Source: Bacteroidales bacterium (lineage in GTDB: Bacteria > Bacteroidota > Bacteroidia > Bacteroidales > Lentimicrobiaceae). From it: a stretch of 64,000 nt of DNA. Made by a program: the position numbers and the translations under genes. How positions within the stretch are numbered: the first letter of the stretch is position 1; the number at the start of each line of letters is the position of its first letter. Below the pieces are notes generated by a model. That model searched no databases, was not told where the DNA came from, and saw nothing but the letters and a program-made list of their open reading frames with translations. Of this stretch, positions 34,558 to 44,436 are shown one piece after another. Location: the NCBI GenBank assembly GCA_016705005.1, contig JADIZB010000001.1, positions 248,001-312,000 on the forward strand. The letters run 5' to 3'.

Positions 34558-35886
34558 ATGAAACTGGTTAAAAATATCCTCTTTGGCACCCTGATGCTGA
34601 TAACCGGTTTACCGCTGATTCAAAGAACGGTCCCTGTATTTCATGAAACTGAATTAAAAGGCGCCTTCGATGTCCCTTTAAAGCCGGAGGCTACCCTCAG
34701 ATCCTGGTTTGATGGCAGCTACCAGGAAAAGTATGTCGGATTTGCAGAATACAGCATCGGCTTGAGACCCCTGATGGTGCGTATCAACAACCAGATAGCC
34801 TTTACGGCTTTCGATACTGCCCTGGCCAATGGTGTTGTAATCGGTAAAAAAAGGTATCTCTACGAAATCAATTATATCAAAGCATGGAAGGGCTGGGATT
34901 ATGTAGGGCAGAAGACCATTGATGATCAGGTGAACAAGGCTCTCTTTGTAAACAGTAAACTGCGGGAAGCAGGGAAAACACTTTTATTTGTTTTCGCTCC
35001 GGGGAAAGCTTCATTCTTTCCTGAATATATTCCTGACCGCTTTGTCCGACAGGCATCGGGTGAAACTACAAATTATAAGGCCTTTAGCGAAAGCTTCAGA
35101 AAGAACAACCTGCCTTTGATCGATTTCAACAGCTGGTTTGTCGGGATGAAAGATACCGCTTCCTATCCTTTATATCCCAAATGCGGAATCCACTGGAGTT
35201 CTTATGGAGTAGCCCTGTCAATGGATTCCTTGGTCAGATACCTGGAGAAGGAAAGGAGTATAGATATGGTTGATTTCGGGTGGTCAGGATTTGAAATTCC
35301 CGATACACTGAGAAGTCCCGATTATGATATCGCTGAAGGAATGAACCTTTTGTTTCCAATCCCACATGATCGTATGGCTTACCCAAAAATATGGTTTGGT
35401 AGTGAGCAGGGTAAAGTCAAACCGGATTTAATAGTAATCGGTGACAGTTATTACTGGAGCATTTACGGTTCAGGTCTGTCGGCCAGGCTTTTTGGCGACA
35501 ATAACTTCTGGTATTATAATGTGGAAGCCCATAATCCGGCATGGCCGGCTTCAAAAAAGACAACTGAAATCAATATTCTGGACGCTGTTGGTAATGCCGA
35601 TGTGATCGTAATTTTAGCCACCGAAGCCAATCTTTATCGTTTTCCATATGGATTTCTTGACAGGTTGTACGAAGCCCTGAAAACACAGGGAGCGATAAAC
35701 AAATCAGAAAAAGCAGAAGTTGATGATTCGGTCAAAGATGCTGAGATAGCCATAATCATAAACAATATTGATACGAATAAAGAGTGGAGTGAATCGGTCC
35801 GTAAAAAAGCCAGGGAAAGGGGTATCTCTTACCAGGAGATGTTGAAACTGGATGCTACCTGGATGTGGGAAGAAAATCAGAAGTGA
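34558..35886 (+). CDS. AlgJ/AlgX-like SGNH-fold periplasmic acyltransferase
   Basis: The start at ATG 34558 gives 442 residues with an N-terminal membrane anchor (about 5-24); the frame upstream to 34459 overlaps the MBOAT gene and is not needed. The SGNH elements are the nucleophile S297 in VIGDSYYWS and H212 in CGIHWSSYG, the pair seen in alginate acetyltransferases (PF16822). The protein probably takes the acyl group delivered by the MBOAT protein and transfers it to a periplasmic glycan. It belongs to the same transcript as the MBOAT gene. Alginate itself is not implied. Confidence 0.85.
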   Translation: MKLVKNILFGTLMLITGLPLIQRTVPVFHETELKGAFDVPLKPEATLRSWFDGSYQEKYVGFAEYSIGLRPLMVRINNQIAFTAFDTALANGVVIGKKRYLYEINYIKAWKGWDYVGQKTIDDQVNKALFVNSKLREAGKTLLFVFAPGKASFFPEYIPDRFVRQASGETTNYKAFSESFRKNNLPLIDFNSWFVGMKDTASYPLYPKCGIHWSSYGVALSMDSLVRYLEKERSIDMVDFGWSGFEIPDTLRSPDYDIAEGMNLLFPIPHDRMAYPKIWFGSEQGKVKPDLIVIGDSYYWSIYGSGLSARLFGDNNFWYYNVEAHNPAWPASKKTTEINILDAVGNADVIVILATEANLYRFPYGFLDRLYEALKTQGAINKSEKAEVDDSVKDAEIAIIINNIDTNKEWSESVRKKARERGISYQEMLKLDATWMWEENQK

Positions 35887-36111
35887 CAGGCATTAACTTC
35901 ATTGCGATCGTTAAACAAAGCATCTGACAAACTGTTAAATACCCTGAAAAAGTATTTAATAGGACAAAGTGAACCTTCCGGATTATTTTTTATCATAATA
36001 TCAACTGAAAAGTATTATCAGCTGAAAAGCTTTAATGAAAGGAAAAAGAATTCTCTGATTAATCCGGTGATTGATGAATTCCTCTAAACTGATGAATAAA
36101 CAACAGGCACA

Positions 36112-37584
36112 ATGATTAAAATCGACAAGGAAAGTAAATTACTTAATCTTTTTATCCCTTTGCTGCTTTTCCTGGTGGCCTTTTGCTGGAAATTGTTCTT
36201 TATAAATCAGCGTGATCTTTGTCTGGATGAGCCCTTTTCGGTATTTAATGCCCAGAAGAGTCTGGCTGAAATTATGAAAATACCTGCTCAGGGAGAACCA
36301 AACCCACCCCTTTTCATGATTCTGCTTCATTTCTGGATGAAACTGGTTGGTCTTGAAACAGGTGCCATCAGAATACTTCCACTTATTTTTAATGCTGTAA
36401 CGGTTGTGTTCCTTTACCTTGCAGGCAAACGGTTTTTCAGCCTGTGGACAGGACTCGTTGCTTCAGGCCTGTTCCTTTTTTCGACATACCATTTTTATCA
36501 TGGAATTGAGGCCCGTACTTATTCTTTCTTTTCCATGGCAACAGCAGCCTCCCTGTATTTCTATTTTCTCTATGCCGGAAATACGAAAAACTATAAAGCT
36601 CTGACCGGACTTATCCTCTCCAATATATTGCTGGTCTATTCCCATTATTTCGGATGGTTCGTCATTTTTTCCCAATTCCTGACCAGTATATTCTACATCA
36701 GAAGTTTCAGATCCTTTTTCAGGCTGATGATACCATTCCTGGGAACAGCTGCCGGATTTATACCAATGGTTCCGGTTATCATCAGGCAGTTTAATAAGTC
36801 GACAAGAATCGGTACATGGCTCAATCCTCCGAACGGCACCGATTTTCTGGAACAGATCCAATACTTTCTGAATCATAAGGAAGTGTATTGGTTGGTTCTG
36901 TATATTTTTTCTGCCGGGGCAGTTTTTACCCTGGTCATGGTCGCATTAAAAAAATGGAAAGGTTTGAACATTGGTGTTCCTGTGCTTCTGATATGGTGGT
37001 TCGTTCCTTATTGTATCATGTTTCTGATATCTTCAAAGATCCCTATGTTCAATAGTAAGTACATACTGTTCAATACTATAGGGATGTACCTCTTTATTGG
37101 TGCCATGATCAACTTCCTTTTCCAGAAACACAAATACATTGAACCTTTGGTCGGCCTCGTCCTAATCGTCTATATGTACCTTCACCTGAAAATATTACCC
37201 GATTATTTTGCCTATCGTGAAGTTCGGAATTCGGTTGAATTTGTAAAAAGCCATGAAAATGACAAGAGTATAGTCCTCATTTATCCTGTCTGGGCTGATT
37301 TTGCCTTTACTTATTATTACGACCGCAGCATATTCCAGAATCATCAGAATTTTCAGGAAACCATGGTCAGGAAAGATTTATACCGTGTCTGGGGCCTTTC
37401 AAATGTGCAGACCGTTATCAGGGCAAATCCCAAACGCCGTGTAATATATTATCAGGATGGGAAGAATTATAATGAGGGAGAAGATGTATTCGGTTACCTT
37501 GATACTGCTTTTGTAAGGGTTGATTTGCAGGTGTTCCCACAGACATTCAAGGTTGGGGTGTATGATCCAAAACCCATGGAATAA
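36112..37584 (+). CDS. GT39/ArnT-like membrane glycosyltransferase
   Basis: The 490-residue protein has about ten membrane helices. The acidic pair D39-E40 in LCLDEPFS lies in the first periplasmic loop, and NPPLFMILLHFWMKL follows, both typical of the GT-C family that includes protein O-mannosyltransferases and ArnT. Such enzymes use polyprenyl-phosphate sugars. The C-terminal soluble portion (about 365-490) has no recognised domain. It follows the SGNH gene by 225 bases on the same strand, so a shared glycan pathway is possible but unproven. Confidence 0.8.
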   Translation: MIKIDKESKLLNLFIPLLLFLVAFCWKLFFINQRDLCLDEPFSVFNAQKSLAEIMKIPAQGEPNPPLFMILLHFWMKLVGLETGAIRILPLIFNAVTVVFLYLAGKRFFSLWTGLVASGLFLFSTYHFYHGIEARTYSFFSMATAASLYFYFLYAGNTKNYKALTGLILSNILLVYSHYFGWFVIFSQFLTSIFYIRSFRSFFRLMIPFLGTAAGFIPMVPVIIRQFNKSTRIGTWLNPPNGTDFLEQIQYFLNHKEVYWLVLYIFSAGAVFTLVMVALKKWKGLNIGVPVLLIWWFVPYCIMFLISSKIPMFNSKYILFNTIGMYLFIGAMINFLFQKHKYIEPLVGLVLIVYMYLHLKILPDYFAYREVRNSVEFVKSHENDKSIVLIYPVWADFAFTYYYDRSIFQNHQNFQETMVRKDLYRVWGLSNVQTVIRANPKRRVIYYQDGKNYNEGEDVFGYLDTAFVRVDLQVFPQTFKVGVYDPKPME

Positions 37585-37652
37585 ACCAGCGTAAACAATA
37601 ATGGAAACTAACGGATGAATGAAGTAGATATTAAGATTCTTCTGTGAATACC

Positions 37653-38732
37653 ATGAACCCCTGCTTCCATTTTCCTTCTATTTTAACAGATGAAACAATC
37701 TGCAGGTCGAACATTCGCCGGATGGCGCAAAAGGCACTTGCCCATGGTCTGATGTTCAGACCTCACTTCAAGACACATCAGTCTGTTGAAGTTGGAAAAT
37801 GGTTCAAAGATGAAGGGATCAATGCGATTACAGTCTCTTCTGTAACCATGGCAACTTTCTTTGCTGATGCCGGATGGGAAGATATTACCATTGCCTTCCC
37901 TCTGAATATCAGGGAACTGGATGAAATAAATCAGCTGGCTTGTAAAATTCAGCTGAATGTATTGTTTGATATGCCTGCACAAGCATTGGTCGCTGCAGGA
38001 AAAATATCCCATTTGGTTGGTTACTTTATAAAGACTGACGTCGGCTACCATCGCTCGGGAGTTGAGCCGAATGATCATGATACGATTCAGCAAATACTGA
38101 GAGCCACAGATGGAACTTCATTAACATTCAAAGGATTCCTTACCCATTCCGGGAATACGTATCAGGCGAAAAGCATAAATGAAATACTTTTAATACACAA
38201 TGAGGCTACCCGATTATTATACAGGCTGAAGATGATTTATCAGGATCGTTTTCCGGGAATCATTATTTCAACCGGTGATACACCTTCCTGCAGCATTGCC
38301 GGGAACTTCAATGGTGTAGATGAAATCAGGCCTGGAAATTTTGTTTATTTCGACCTGATGCAATACCATCTTGGCTCCTGCAGATTCGATGAAATCGCTG
38401 CAGCCGTAATTTGTCCGGTAATCTCGGTCTATCCACAGCGAAACCAGGCCCTGATATACGGAGGGGCTGTACACCTCTCCAAAGAATCATTAATCAGTAA
38501 AAAGGGAAATTTAATTTTCGGACTCGTGGTTCCCTTTATCAACGGCAAATGGGGAAATCCGGAAGGAGATGACTACCTGGTTTCACTATCACAGGAGCAT
38601 GGCATTTTTACAACCGAAAGTAATTGGTCAAAGTTATTGAAACCCGGTGACATCGTTGCAGTGATACCGGTACACTCATGCCTTGCTGCTGATTTGTTGA
38701 GAAATAAATCAACCCTGAATCTCAGGAAATAA
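37653..38732 (+). CDS. D-threonine aldolase/D-serine dehydratase-like PLP enzyme
   Basis: The 359-residue protein has the alanine-racemase-type (fold III) barrel, with the PLP lysine K40 in RPHFKTHQS, and the small C-terminal domain with H341 and C343 in PVHSCLAADL. That His-x-Cys pair is the metal site of D-serine dehydratases and D-threonine aldolases. The preferred start is ATG 37653; a GTG at 37644 is in frame. The product would break down or make a D-hydroxy amino acid; the real substrate is not known. It follows the glycosyltransferase by 68 bases and converges on the PurF-like gene 16 bases further on. Confidence 0.85.
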   Translation: MNPCFHFPSILTDETICRSNIRRMAQKALAHGLMFRPHFKTHQSVEVGKWFKDEGINAITVSSVTMATFFADAGWEDITIAFPLNIRELDEINQLACKIQLNVLFDMPAQALVAAGKISHLVGYFIKTDVGYHRSGVEPNDHDTIQQILRATDGTSLTFKGFLTHSGNTYQAKSINEILLIHNEATRLLYRLKMIYQDRFPGIIISTGDTPSCSIAGNFNGVDEIRPGNFVYFDLMQYHLGSCRFDEIAAAVICPVISVYPQRNQALIYGGAVHLSKESLISKKGNLIFGLVVPFINGKWGNPEGDDYLVSLSQEHGIFTTESNWSKLLKPGDIVAVIPVHSCLAADLLRNKSTLNLRK

Positions 38733-38748
38733 TTCGGATAACCATGGA

Positions 38749-40650
38749 TCAATAAGCCCGCTCGTTCCTTCCCTCAATATAATTGATAAAAGAACGGTTA
38801 ACCACCTTATTGCCGCCAGGGGTGGGATAATTTCCGGTGAAATACCAGTCTCCTGAATGATTGGGAATGGCTTCATGAAGATCTTCTATGGTTTGGAAGA
38901 CTACCTGAACCATAGCTTTACAACCGGGCGGAGTTACAAGCCGGGATATTTTAGCTGAAATCTGCTCTGAAGTAAATGGCCGGTAAATCTCTTTCACAAA
39001 ATTCACCACACTTTCTTTAGGAAGATTTGCCTGCGCTTTACATTTGAGATACACTTCATTTATAATATGGGCTTGTTTCGTCTCCTTCAACAACTCTATA
39101 GCTGCATTAAAGGCAATAAAATCACCCAGCTTGGTCATATCGATACCGTAACAGTCGGGGTAACGGATCTGGGGTGCCGAGGAGGCGATCACAATTTTTA
39201 CAGGCCCCAAACGGTCAAGTATTCTGATGATACTTCGGCGCAGGGTAGTGCCTCTGACGATAGAATCATCAATTACCACAAGATTATCGACCCCTGGCTT
39301 AACCACACCATAGGTTACATCATATACATGGGCCACCAGATCATCCCGGTCATTGTCCTGGGTGATAAAAGTCCTGAGTTTAATGTCTTTTACGGCTACC
39401 TTCTCAACCCTCGGTTTCAATTTCAGAATTTCCTCAATCCTGGCTGAAGTCAATTCATGAGCATCTTTCAACAGGAGATCCTTCTTGATATCATCACAAA
39501 AATTACCCAGTTCTTCAACCAGCCCGTAAAATGCTACGGCTGCCGTGTTGGGGATGTAAGAAAAAACAGTATTCTCAAGATTATGATTTACAGCCTTTAA
39601 AACTGAAGGCGTGAGCAACTCTCCCAGCTTTTTCCGTTCACGGTAGATATCCACATCAGTTCCACGGCTGAAATAGATTCGCTCAAAAGAGCATGCCTGA
39701 CGTTTTCTGGCCTGCAATATGGAAGTCATGTTGATATTGCCATCCTTTCTGATAATAAGGGCATGTCCTGGCTCAATCTCCTTTACCTTATCAGCATGCA
39801 CATTGAGAGCAGTCTGGATGACTGGTCTTTCTGACGCTGCTATGACCACTTCATCATCCTGGTAATAAAATGCCGGCCGAATCCCTGAAGGATCCCGGAG
39901 GATAAAAGCATCTCCATGCCCAAACATTCCTGCAATGGCATACCCTCCATCCCAATTTACTGAAGCTTTGTGAAGTATATCCTGAATGTCGAGGGAGGAC
40001 GCTATTTTTCCGGTAATCTCTCTTTTACTGAGTCCCTCATTCTTAAACTTCGCGTATAAACGTTCATTGTCCTCATCCAGAAAATGTCCGATTTTTTCAA
40101 GAATGGTGATCGTATCTGATGTTTCAACAGGGTATTGTCCAAGATCAAGCAGTTTTTCAAACAACTCATCAACATTTGTCATATTGAAATTACCGGCCAA
40201 CACAAGATTACGGGTCATCCAGTTGTTTGCCCTGATTACCGGGTGCAGGTTCTGAATGTTGTTCTTACCAAACGTTCCGTATCGCAGGTGACCCATAAAC
40301 AGTTCACCTGCAAATCCGGCATTGTGTTTCAGATACTGAACATCTTTCAATCGCTGAGGATGATCTGAGACCAAAAGATTTATCTCTCCATATGCCGATC
40401 TGAAGACATCGGCAATCGGGGTATTTGAATTTGAACGGTGACGGTTGATGTACTTAATACCGGGATGCGGATCAAACTTAATACATGCAATCCCTGCGCC
40501 ATCCTGCCCCCGGTTATGCTGTTTTTCCATGAGCAGATGAAGTTTATTCAGTGCCCAGGTAGAAGTACCATACTTATTCAGATAGTATTCCAGTGGTTTT
40601 AATAACCGCACCATTGCTATACCGCACTCGTGTTTGATCTTCTCGCTCAT
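38749..40650 (-). CDS. Amidophosphoribosyltransferase-like protein, enlarged PurF relative
   Basis: An Ntn-type glutamine amidotransferase domain is followed by a phosphoribosyltransferase domain, the PurF arrangement. C9 in KHECGIAM is the expected nucleophile, uncovered after removal of the first residues. The PRPP motif is VVIDDSIVRGTTLR, with D461 as its first Asp, and YFTGNYPT near the end matches PurF. At 633 residues it is well over the usual 460-510. Extra sequence lies in the glutaminase domain (about 195-235) and before the PRPP motif (about 375-415). It may be a second PurF paralogue instead of the main purine enzyme. A -7 box lies at 40718-40725. Confidence 0.85.
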   Translation of the reverse strand: MSEKIKHECGIAMVRLLKPLEYYLNKYGTSTWALNKLHLLMEKQHNRGQDGAGIACIKFDPHPGIKYINRHRSNSNTPIADVFRSAYGEINLLVSDHPQRLKDVQYLKHNAGFAGELFMGHLRYGTFGKNNIQNLHPVIRANNWMTRNLVLAGNFNMTNVDELFEKLLDLGQYPVETSDTITILEKIGHFLDEDNERLYAKFKNEGLSKREITGKIASSLDIQDILHKASVNWDGGYAIAGMFGHGDAFILRDPSGIRPAFYYQDDEVVIAASERPVIQTALNVHADKVKEIEPGHALIIRKDGNINMTSILQARKRQACSFERIYFSRGTDVDIYRERKKLGELLTPSVLKAVNHNLENTVFSYIPNTAAVAFYGLVEELGNFCDDIKKDLLLKDAHELTSARIEEILKLKPRVEKVAVKDIKLRTFITQDNDRDDLVAHVYDVTYGVVKPGVDNLVVIDDSIVRGTTLRRSIIRILDRLGPVKIVIASSAPQIRYPDCYGIDMTKLGDFIAFNAAIELLKETKQAHIINEVYLKCKAQANLPKESVVNFVKEIYRPFTSEQISAKISRLVTPPGCKAMVQVVFQTIEDLHEAIPNHSGDWYFTGNYPTPGGNKVVNRSFINYIEGRNERAY

Positions 40651-40717
40651 GCTGTGTTTATTGTGGTTATTCCTTTATATTTGCCAAAAAAACAACCGGA
40701 CTGTACCATTTGCAGTG

Positions 40718-40725
40718 CAAAAATA
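40718..40725 (-). promoter_or_regulatory. Probable -7 box of the PurF-like gene
   Basis: The minus strand reads TATTTTTG, a full TAnnTTTG match, about 68 bases before the start codon at 40650. No -33 element is evident and no PurR-like or purine-riboswitch fold is seen. Confidence 0.4.
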
Positions 40726-40825
40726 AGCATTTAATCAGCCATTTCTGATTATGTGAATAAATGCAATAACATCGTGCAAGGTATTCTGTAATGATCATGT
40801 CCACGACATTTATCTCTTCCTTTTT

Positions 40826-41290
40826 ATGGATATCCGCCCCAAGATCGAGGTAAGGCCGGCATCAGCCGATGATATTGGATTCATTGTTTCCGGCCAGCTA
40901 AGTATGGCTTTAGAAACCGAGAACCTTAGCCTTAACCTGAAAACTGTTACGACAGGAGTTAAATCTGTATTTGATGATCCGGGAAAGGGTTTTTATTTGG
41001 TTGCGCTTTACGGCGAAATCAGGTGCGGCTGCCTGATGATTACACCGGAATGGAGTGATTGGCGAAATGCCTGGGTCTGGTGGATACAATCAGTATATGT
41101 ACTTCCCGGGTTTCGGAAAAATGGAATCTTCAGCACTATGTATTCATACATCAGACTTCTCGTTTCAGAGAGAAATGATGTTTCCGGAATAAGATTGTAC
41201 GTTGACATTTCGAATGTTTCCGCTCAGGAAGTGTATAACAAATCGGGTATGAATGGAGAGCATTACCGGACTTTTGAATGGATGAAATAA
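40826..41290 (+). CDS. GNAT-family N-acetyltransferase
   Basis: The 154-residue protein has the GNAT fold: the first strand IEVRPASADDIGFI, the acetyl-CoA-binding turn VLPGFRKNGIFSTMY (R/Q-x-x-G-x-G/A variant) and the last strand RLYVDISNVSAQEVYNKSGM. The pantetheine loop reads FRKNGIF, with isoleucine where many have G/A. The acceptor cannot be inferred. It is followed 21 bases later by the DUF4476 gene, probably one transcript. Confidence 0.85.
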   Translation: MDIRPKIEVRPASADDIGFIVSGQLSMALETENLSLNLKTVTTGVKSVFDDPGKGFYLVALYGEIRCGCLMITPEWSDWRNAWVWWIQSVYVLPGFRKNGIFSTMYSYIRLLVSERNDVSGIRLYVDISNVSAQEVYNKSGMNGEHYRTFEWMK

Positions 41291-41311
41291 AATTAACTTA
41301 ACAAGAGAACA

Positions 41312-42394
41312 ATGAGAACTGCAGTAATTAACCTGGTTTTTCTTCTATTTTCTTTACAGCTTTTTGCCCAGCGTCCACAACGTTGTGAAAATCCGGTTCC
41401 CGATTATATCTTCAGACAAAAACAAAAATCAGTCGCAATACAGCCCACAGAAGACCTCAAACTTCAGGTTGCCATGGCTATCGCAGTCAATAACTGCCTT
41501 TCGGTTGATCAGGTGAAAAGTATCGCTGTACTTTTTATCGATGATTTCAATCGCCTTGATTTTACCAAGACAGCATGGCATAATACTGTGGACAAAGAGA
41601 ATTTTTATTTTGTTTATGATGACTTCGCTTACTTCTCAACAGTATTTATGTTGCATGACTATATAAAAACCATGGAAGCTCACCCTTTGGATTATTTGCC
41701 CCCTACAGAACCGCAGGTGAATCTAAGTTTTCCACCCCTCGATTACCCATTATATATAAATTATATTGGCCCATCCAATTGCAATGCTCCATTGTCAGAA
41801 GAAGAATTCAGGAGGCTGGCTGTTCAGGTTGCCGGTAACAATTCAGAAGCCAGCAGATTACTTCTGTTGACACAGATTGCCGGGAATGGTTGCCTAAGTG
41901 TATCACAGGCAATGAAATTTGCTTCCTTGCTGGAATCGGAACCCAATCGACTGGGTTTTATGAAAACGGCTTCCCTTTCTGTTTACGACCTGGCAAATCT
42001 GCCTTATGGAGCCCAGTTATTCGCTCACATACCCAATAAAGCCGCTTACAATGAATTTATCAACAGACCCTCCGTTGTTCCTGTAACACCTCCCCCCTGC
42101 GGCATATCCAATGAAGAGTTTAGCCAAATAAAGGAATCGGTTCAGAAAGAAAGTTTCAACAGTACCAGGTTAACCATTGCCAAACAAATTATACGCGCAA
42201 AGCAGTGTTTCACAGTACATCAGATAACTGAACTTGTAAAACTTTTTAGTTTTGATGATACACGGGTTGAACTGGCAAAATTTGCCTGGGAGTTTACTTT
42301 GGATAAAGAAAACTTTTACCAGGTTTCAGAAGCACTTACCTTTAGCAGTAGCAAGGAAGAACTGATGCGGTTTCTTGATGGGAAGGGAAAGTAA
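41312..42394 (+). CDS. Exported DUF4476 protein with three repeats
   Basis: A signal peptide (MRTAVINLVFLLFSLQLFAQ) leads a 360-residue protein made of three copies of a helical domain: about 40-125, 160-250 and 265-355. The segments CLSVDQVKSIAVLF, CLSVSQAMKFASLL and CFTVHQITELVKLF, and the later F-x-K-x-A-W parts, line up between them. This matches DUF4476, a Bacteroidota family of unknown function found in exported proteins. Copies 2 and 3 each begin after a Cys, and copies 1 and 3 share DKENFY. Confidence 0.85.
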   Translation: MRTAVINLVFLLFSLQLFAQRPQRCENPVPDYIFRQKQKSVAIQPTEDLKLQVAMAIAVNNCLSVDQVKSIAVLFIDDFNRLDFTKTAWHNTVDKENFYFVYDDFAYFSTVFMLHDYIKTMEAHPLDYLPPTEPQVNLSFPPLDYPLYINYIGPSNCNAPLSEEEFRRLAVQVAGNNSEASRLLLLTQIAGNGCLSVSQAMKFASLLESEPNRLGFMKTASLSVYDLANLPYGAQLFAHIPNKAAYNEFINRPSVVPVTPPPCGISNEEFSQIKESVQKESFNSTRLTIAKQIIRAKQCFTVHQITELVKLFSFDDTRVELAKFAWEFTLDKENFYQVSEALTFSSSKEELMRFLDGKGK

Positions 42395-42541
42395 AAGATT
42401 ATATTCTCGAAAAGGAAGTAACTCTTATGGCTTCAGACTTTCCCTGAAATCCACTTGATTCATAACAATCTGGGCATTGCTTTCGGAGTCAGCGGAACAA
42501 AACAGATGCATGTCTGTTTATTTCTGACATTATTCAAAATT

Positions 42542-43729
42542 ATGAAGAATTACCAGTTTCTGATCTTTTTCTCAGTTGTATTGCTTGTATATTCAGCCAT
42601 CAACTATTACATATACCATCGTGCTATGCAGGCTTTACCTGTTGAGTCAGGTATACGGATATGGTTTAAATGGGTGTTTCTGTTTGTTTCAGGGTCGTAT
42701 GTTATTGGGCGTGTTCTTGAACGTATACAGATTTCTGCTCTGAGCAGTTTCTTTGTCTGGATGGGATCTTTTTGGCTGGCTGTGATGTTCTTTAGCCTTC
42801 TGGCAGTCGTTATGATCGACCTGATACGGGTTTTTAATCATTTCCTCGGGTTTTTACCTCAATCGTGGGTAACACAGAAGGCTGCTCTTAATGCCCTCGG
42901 CATCTCATTATTCTTAATTCTCTCAACAGTTCTGGCAGGATACTTGAATGCTATCAATCCTAGATTCAGAAATCTTGAAATTGTCATCAACAAGCCTGCC
43001 AATGGAATCAGGGAATTAAAAATTGCCATGGCTTCCGATATTCACATGGGCACGATCATTGGCCCCAGGCGAATGGAAAAACTTGTCGACTCTATAAATC
43101 TGTTAAAACCGGATTTGATTCTGCTGGCAGGAGACATCGTTGACGAAGATCTCGGACCTGTTATCAGACAGAATCTGGGTGAATCACTGCGAAAACTCAA
43201 AGCCCCGATGGGCGTCTATGGAATAACGGGTAACCATGAGTACATTGGAGGAGCGGATGCTGCTGTCAGCTATCTTCAGGATCATGGAATCACCATGCTA
43301 CGTGATAGTGTTATAAAAGTTGCAGATGCATTTTATATCGCCGGACGAGAAGACCGTGATAAACCACGATTCAGTGGCAAAGCAAGGATGCAGGTTGATC
43401 AATTGCTCGAAAAGATCGATAAAACACTACCCGTGATATTAATGGACCATCAACCCTTTGACCTCCAAAAAGCTGAAGCTGCCGGGGTAGATCTTCAATT
43501 GTCGGGGCATACGCACGATGGTCAGATATGGCCGCTCAATTACATAACTCAGGCAATTTTTGAAGTGAGTATGGGATATAAAAAGAAAGGGAATTCGCAT
43601 TTCTATATATCGCCCGGGTTTGGAGGTTGGGGCCCGCCGGTCAGAATAGGAAACAGGCCTGAAATTGTCAATATAAAAGTGAGATTCAAACCAGATGAGA
43701 AGTCAATTTCTGACAGTAGGAAAAATTAA
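42542..43729 (+). CDS. Membrane-anchored metallophosphoesterase, YkuE-like
   Basis: The start at ATG 42542 gives 395 residues. Four membrane segments fill about 5-140, followed by a calcineurin-type domain with all metal motifs: ASDIHMG (D166, H168), AGDIVDED (D198), GNHEY (N231, H232), a His in MDHQPF, and SGHTHDGQ. YkuE-type enzymes are phosphoesterases, some acting on lipid-linked substrates. The frame upstream to 42455 lacks support. A 200-base gap precedes the ogt gene. Confidence 0.9.
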   Translation: MKNYQFLIFFSVVLLVYSAINYYIYHRAMQALPVESGIRIWFKWVFLFVSGSYVIGRVLERIQISALSSFFVWMGSFWLAVMFFSLLAVVMIDLIRVFNHFLGFLPQSWVTQKAALNALGISLFLILSTVLAGYLNAINPRFRNLEIVINKPANGIRELKIAMASDIHMGTIIGPRRMEKLVDSINLLKPDLILLAGDIVDEDLGPVIRQNLGESLRKLKAPMGVYGITGNHEYIGGADAAVSYLQDHGITMLRDSVIKVADAFYIAGREDRDKPRFSGKARMQVDQLLEKIDKTLPVILMDHQPFDLQKAEAAGVDLQLSGHTHDGQIWPLNYITQAIFEVSMGYKKKGNSHFYISPGFGGWGPPVRIGNRPEIVNIKVRFKPDEKSISDSRKN

Positions 43730-43941
43730 TCCTCATCAGATCTTACTTTTTGTATTTAAGCAATGATAAAGCAAATAAGAAGTATTTGATGAACTTGTCT
43801 TTCATGCTTTAGTCATTGAAGCTTGCTCCAGTTTGGTAAATTTTAGCAAAAAGCAAAACCTGTAATCCGGATCTATCTAAAAATTGCTTCGGATGAAACT
43901 GCAATATATTTTTCACACAATTGGCCAACCCGGAATTCAGC

Positions 43942-44436
43942 ATGGACAGCAAAGAACTTTCGCCTGAGATTGCTTATATCACTTCACCGCTTGGTTTTAT
44001 TGAAATCAGAGCAGAAAGAGGAGCGGTAACCGGACTTAACTTTCTGGACGAAATGAAAGAAGAAGTAATACCTGAGATGCTACAGGAAGCAGTAAGGCAA
44101 TTGAAGCTTTATTTCACAGGTGGTTTAACAAGCTTCGATCTTCCTGTCTGGCTTAAAGGGACAGCTTTTCAGAAATCTGTCTGGGATAAATTGATGGAGA
44201 TTCCTTATGGTTCAACTACTTCTTACGGAGAAATTGCTGCCAAACTTGGATTAAAAAACGGAGCCAGAGCTGTAGGACTTGCGAATGGCGCAAATCCACT
44301 TTCCATCATTATACCCTGCCATCGTGTTATCAGCCATTCCGGAAAACTTACCGGTTATAGCGGAGGATTGTGGCGTAAGGAATGGCTTTTAAAATTGGAA
44401 CAGCGAGAGATGAATATCGGGCTTTTCGAAAAATAG
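43942..44436 (+). CDS. ogt: Methylated-DNA--protein-cysteine methyltransferase
   Basis: The 164-residue protein repairs O6-alkylguanine by moving the alkyl group to its own cysteine, C126 in IIIPCHRVI. The helix-turn-helix part is PYGSTTSYGEIAAKLG, and the Asn hinge and recognition region is NGARAVGLANGANP. ATG 43942 is preferred over an in-frame TTG at 43921. Length is normal. There is no Ada-type regulatory domain, so it is the constitutive Ogt type. Confidence 0.95.
   Translation: MDSKELSPEIAYITSPLGFIEIRAERGAVTGLNFLDEMKEEVIPEMLQEAVRQLKLYFTGGLTSFDLPVWLKGTAFQKSVWDKLMEIPYGSTTSYGEIAAKLGLKNGARAVGLANGANPLSIIIPCHRVISHSGKLTGYSGGLWRKEWLLKLEQREMNIGLFEK

Noticed and set aside
35902..36087. Short open frame between the SGNH and glycosyltransferase genes
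   Set aside because: It needs a TTG start, has no ribosome site and has low-complexity composition.
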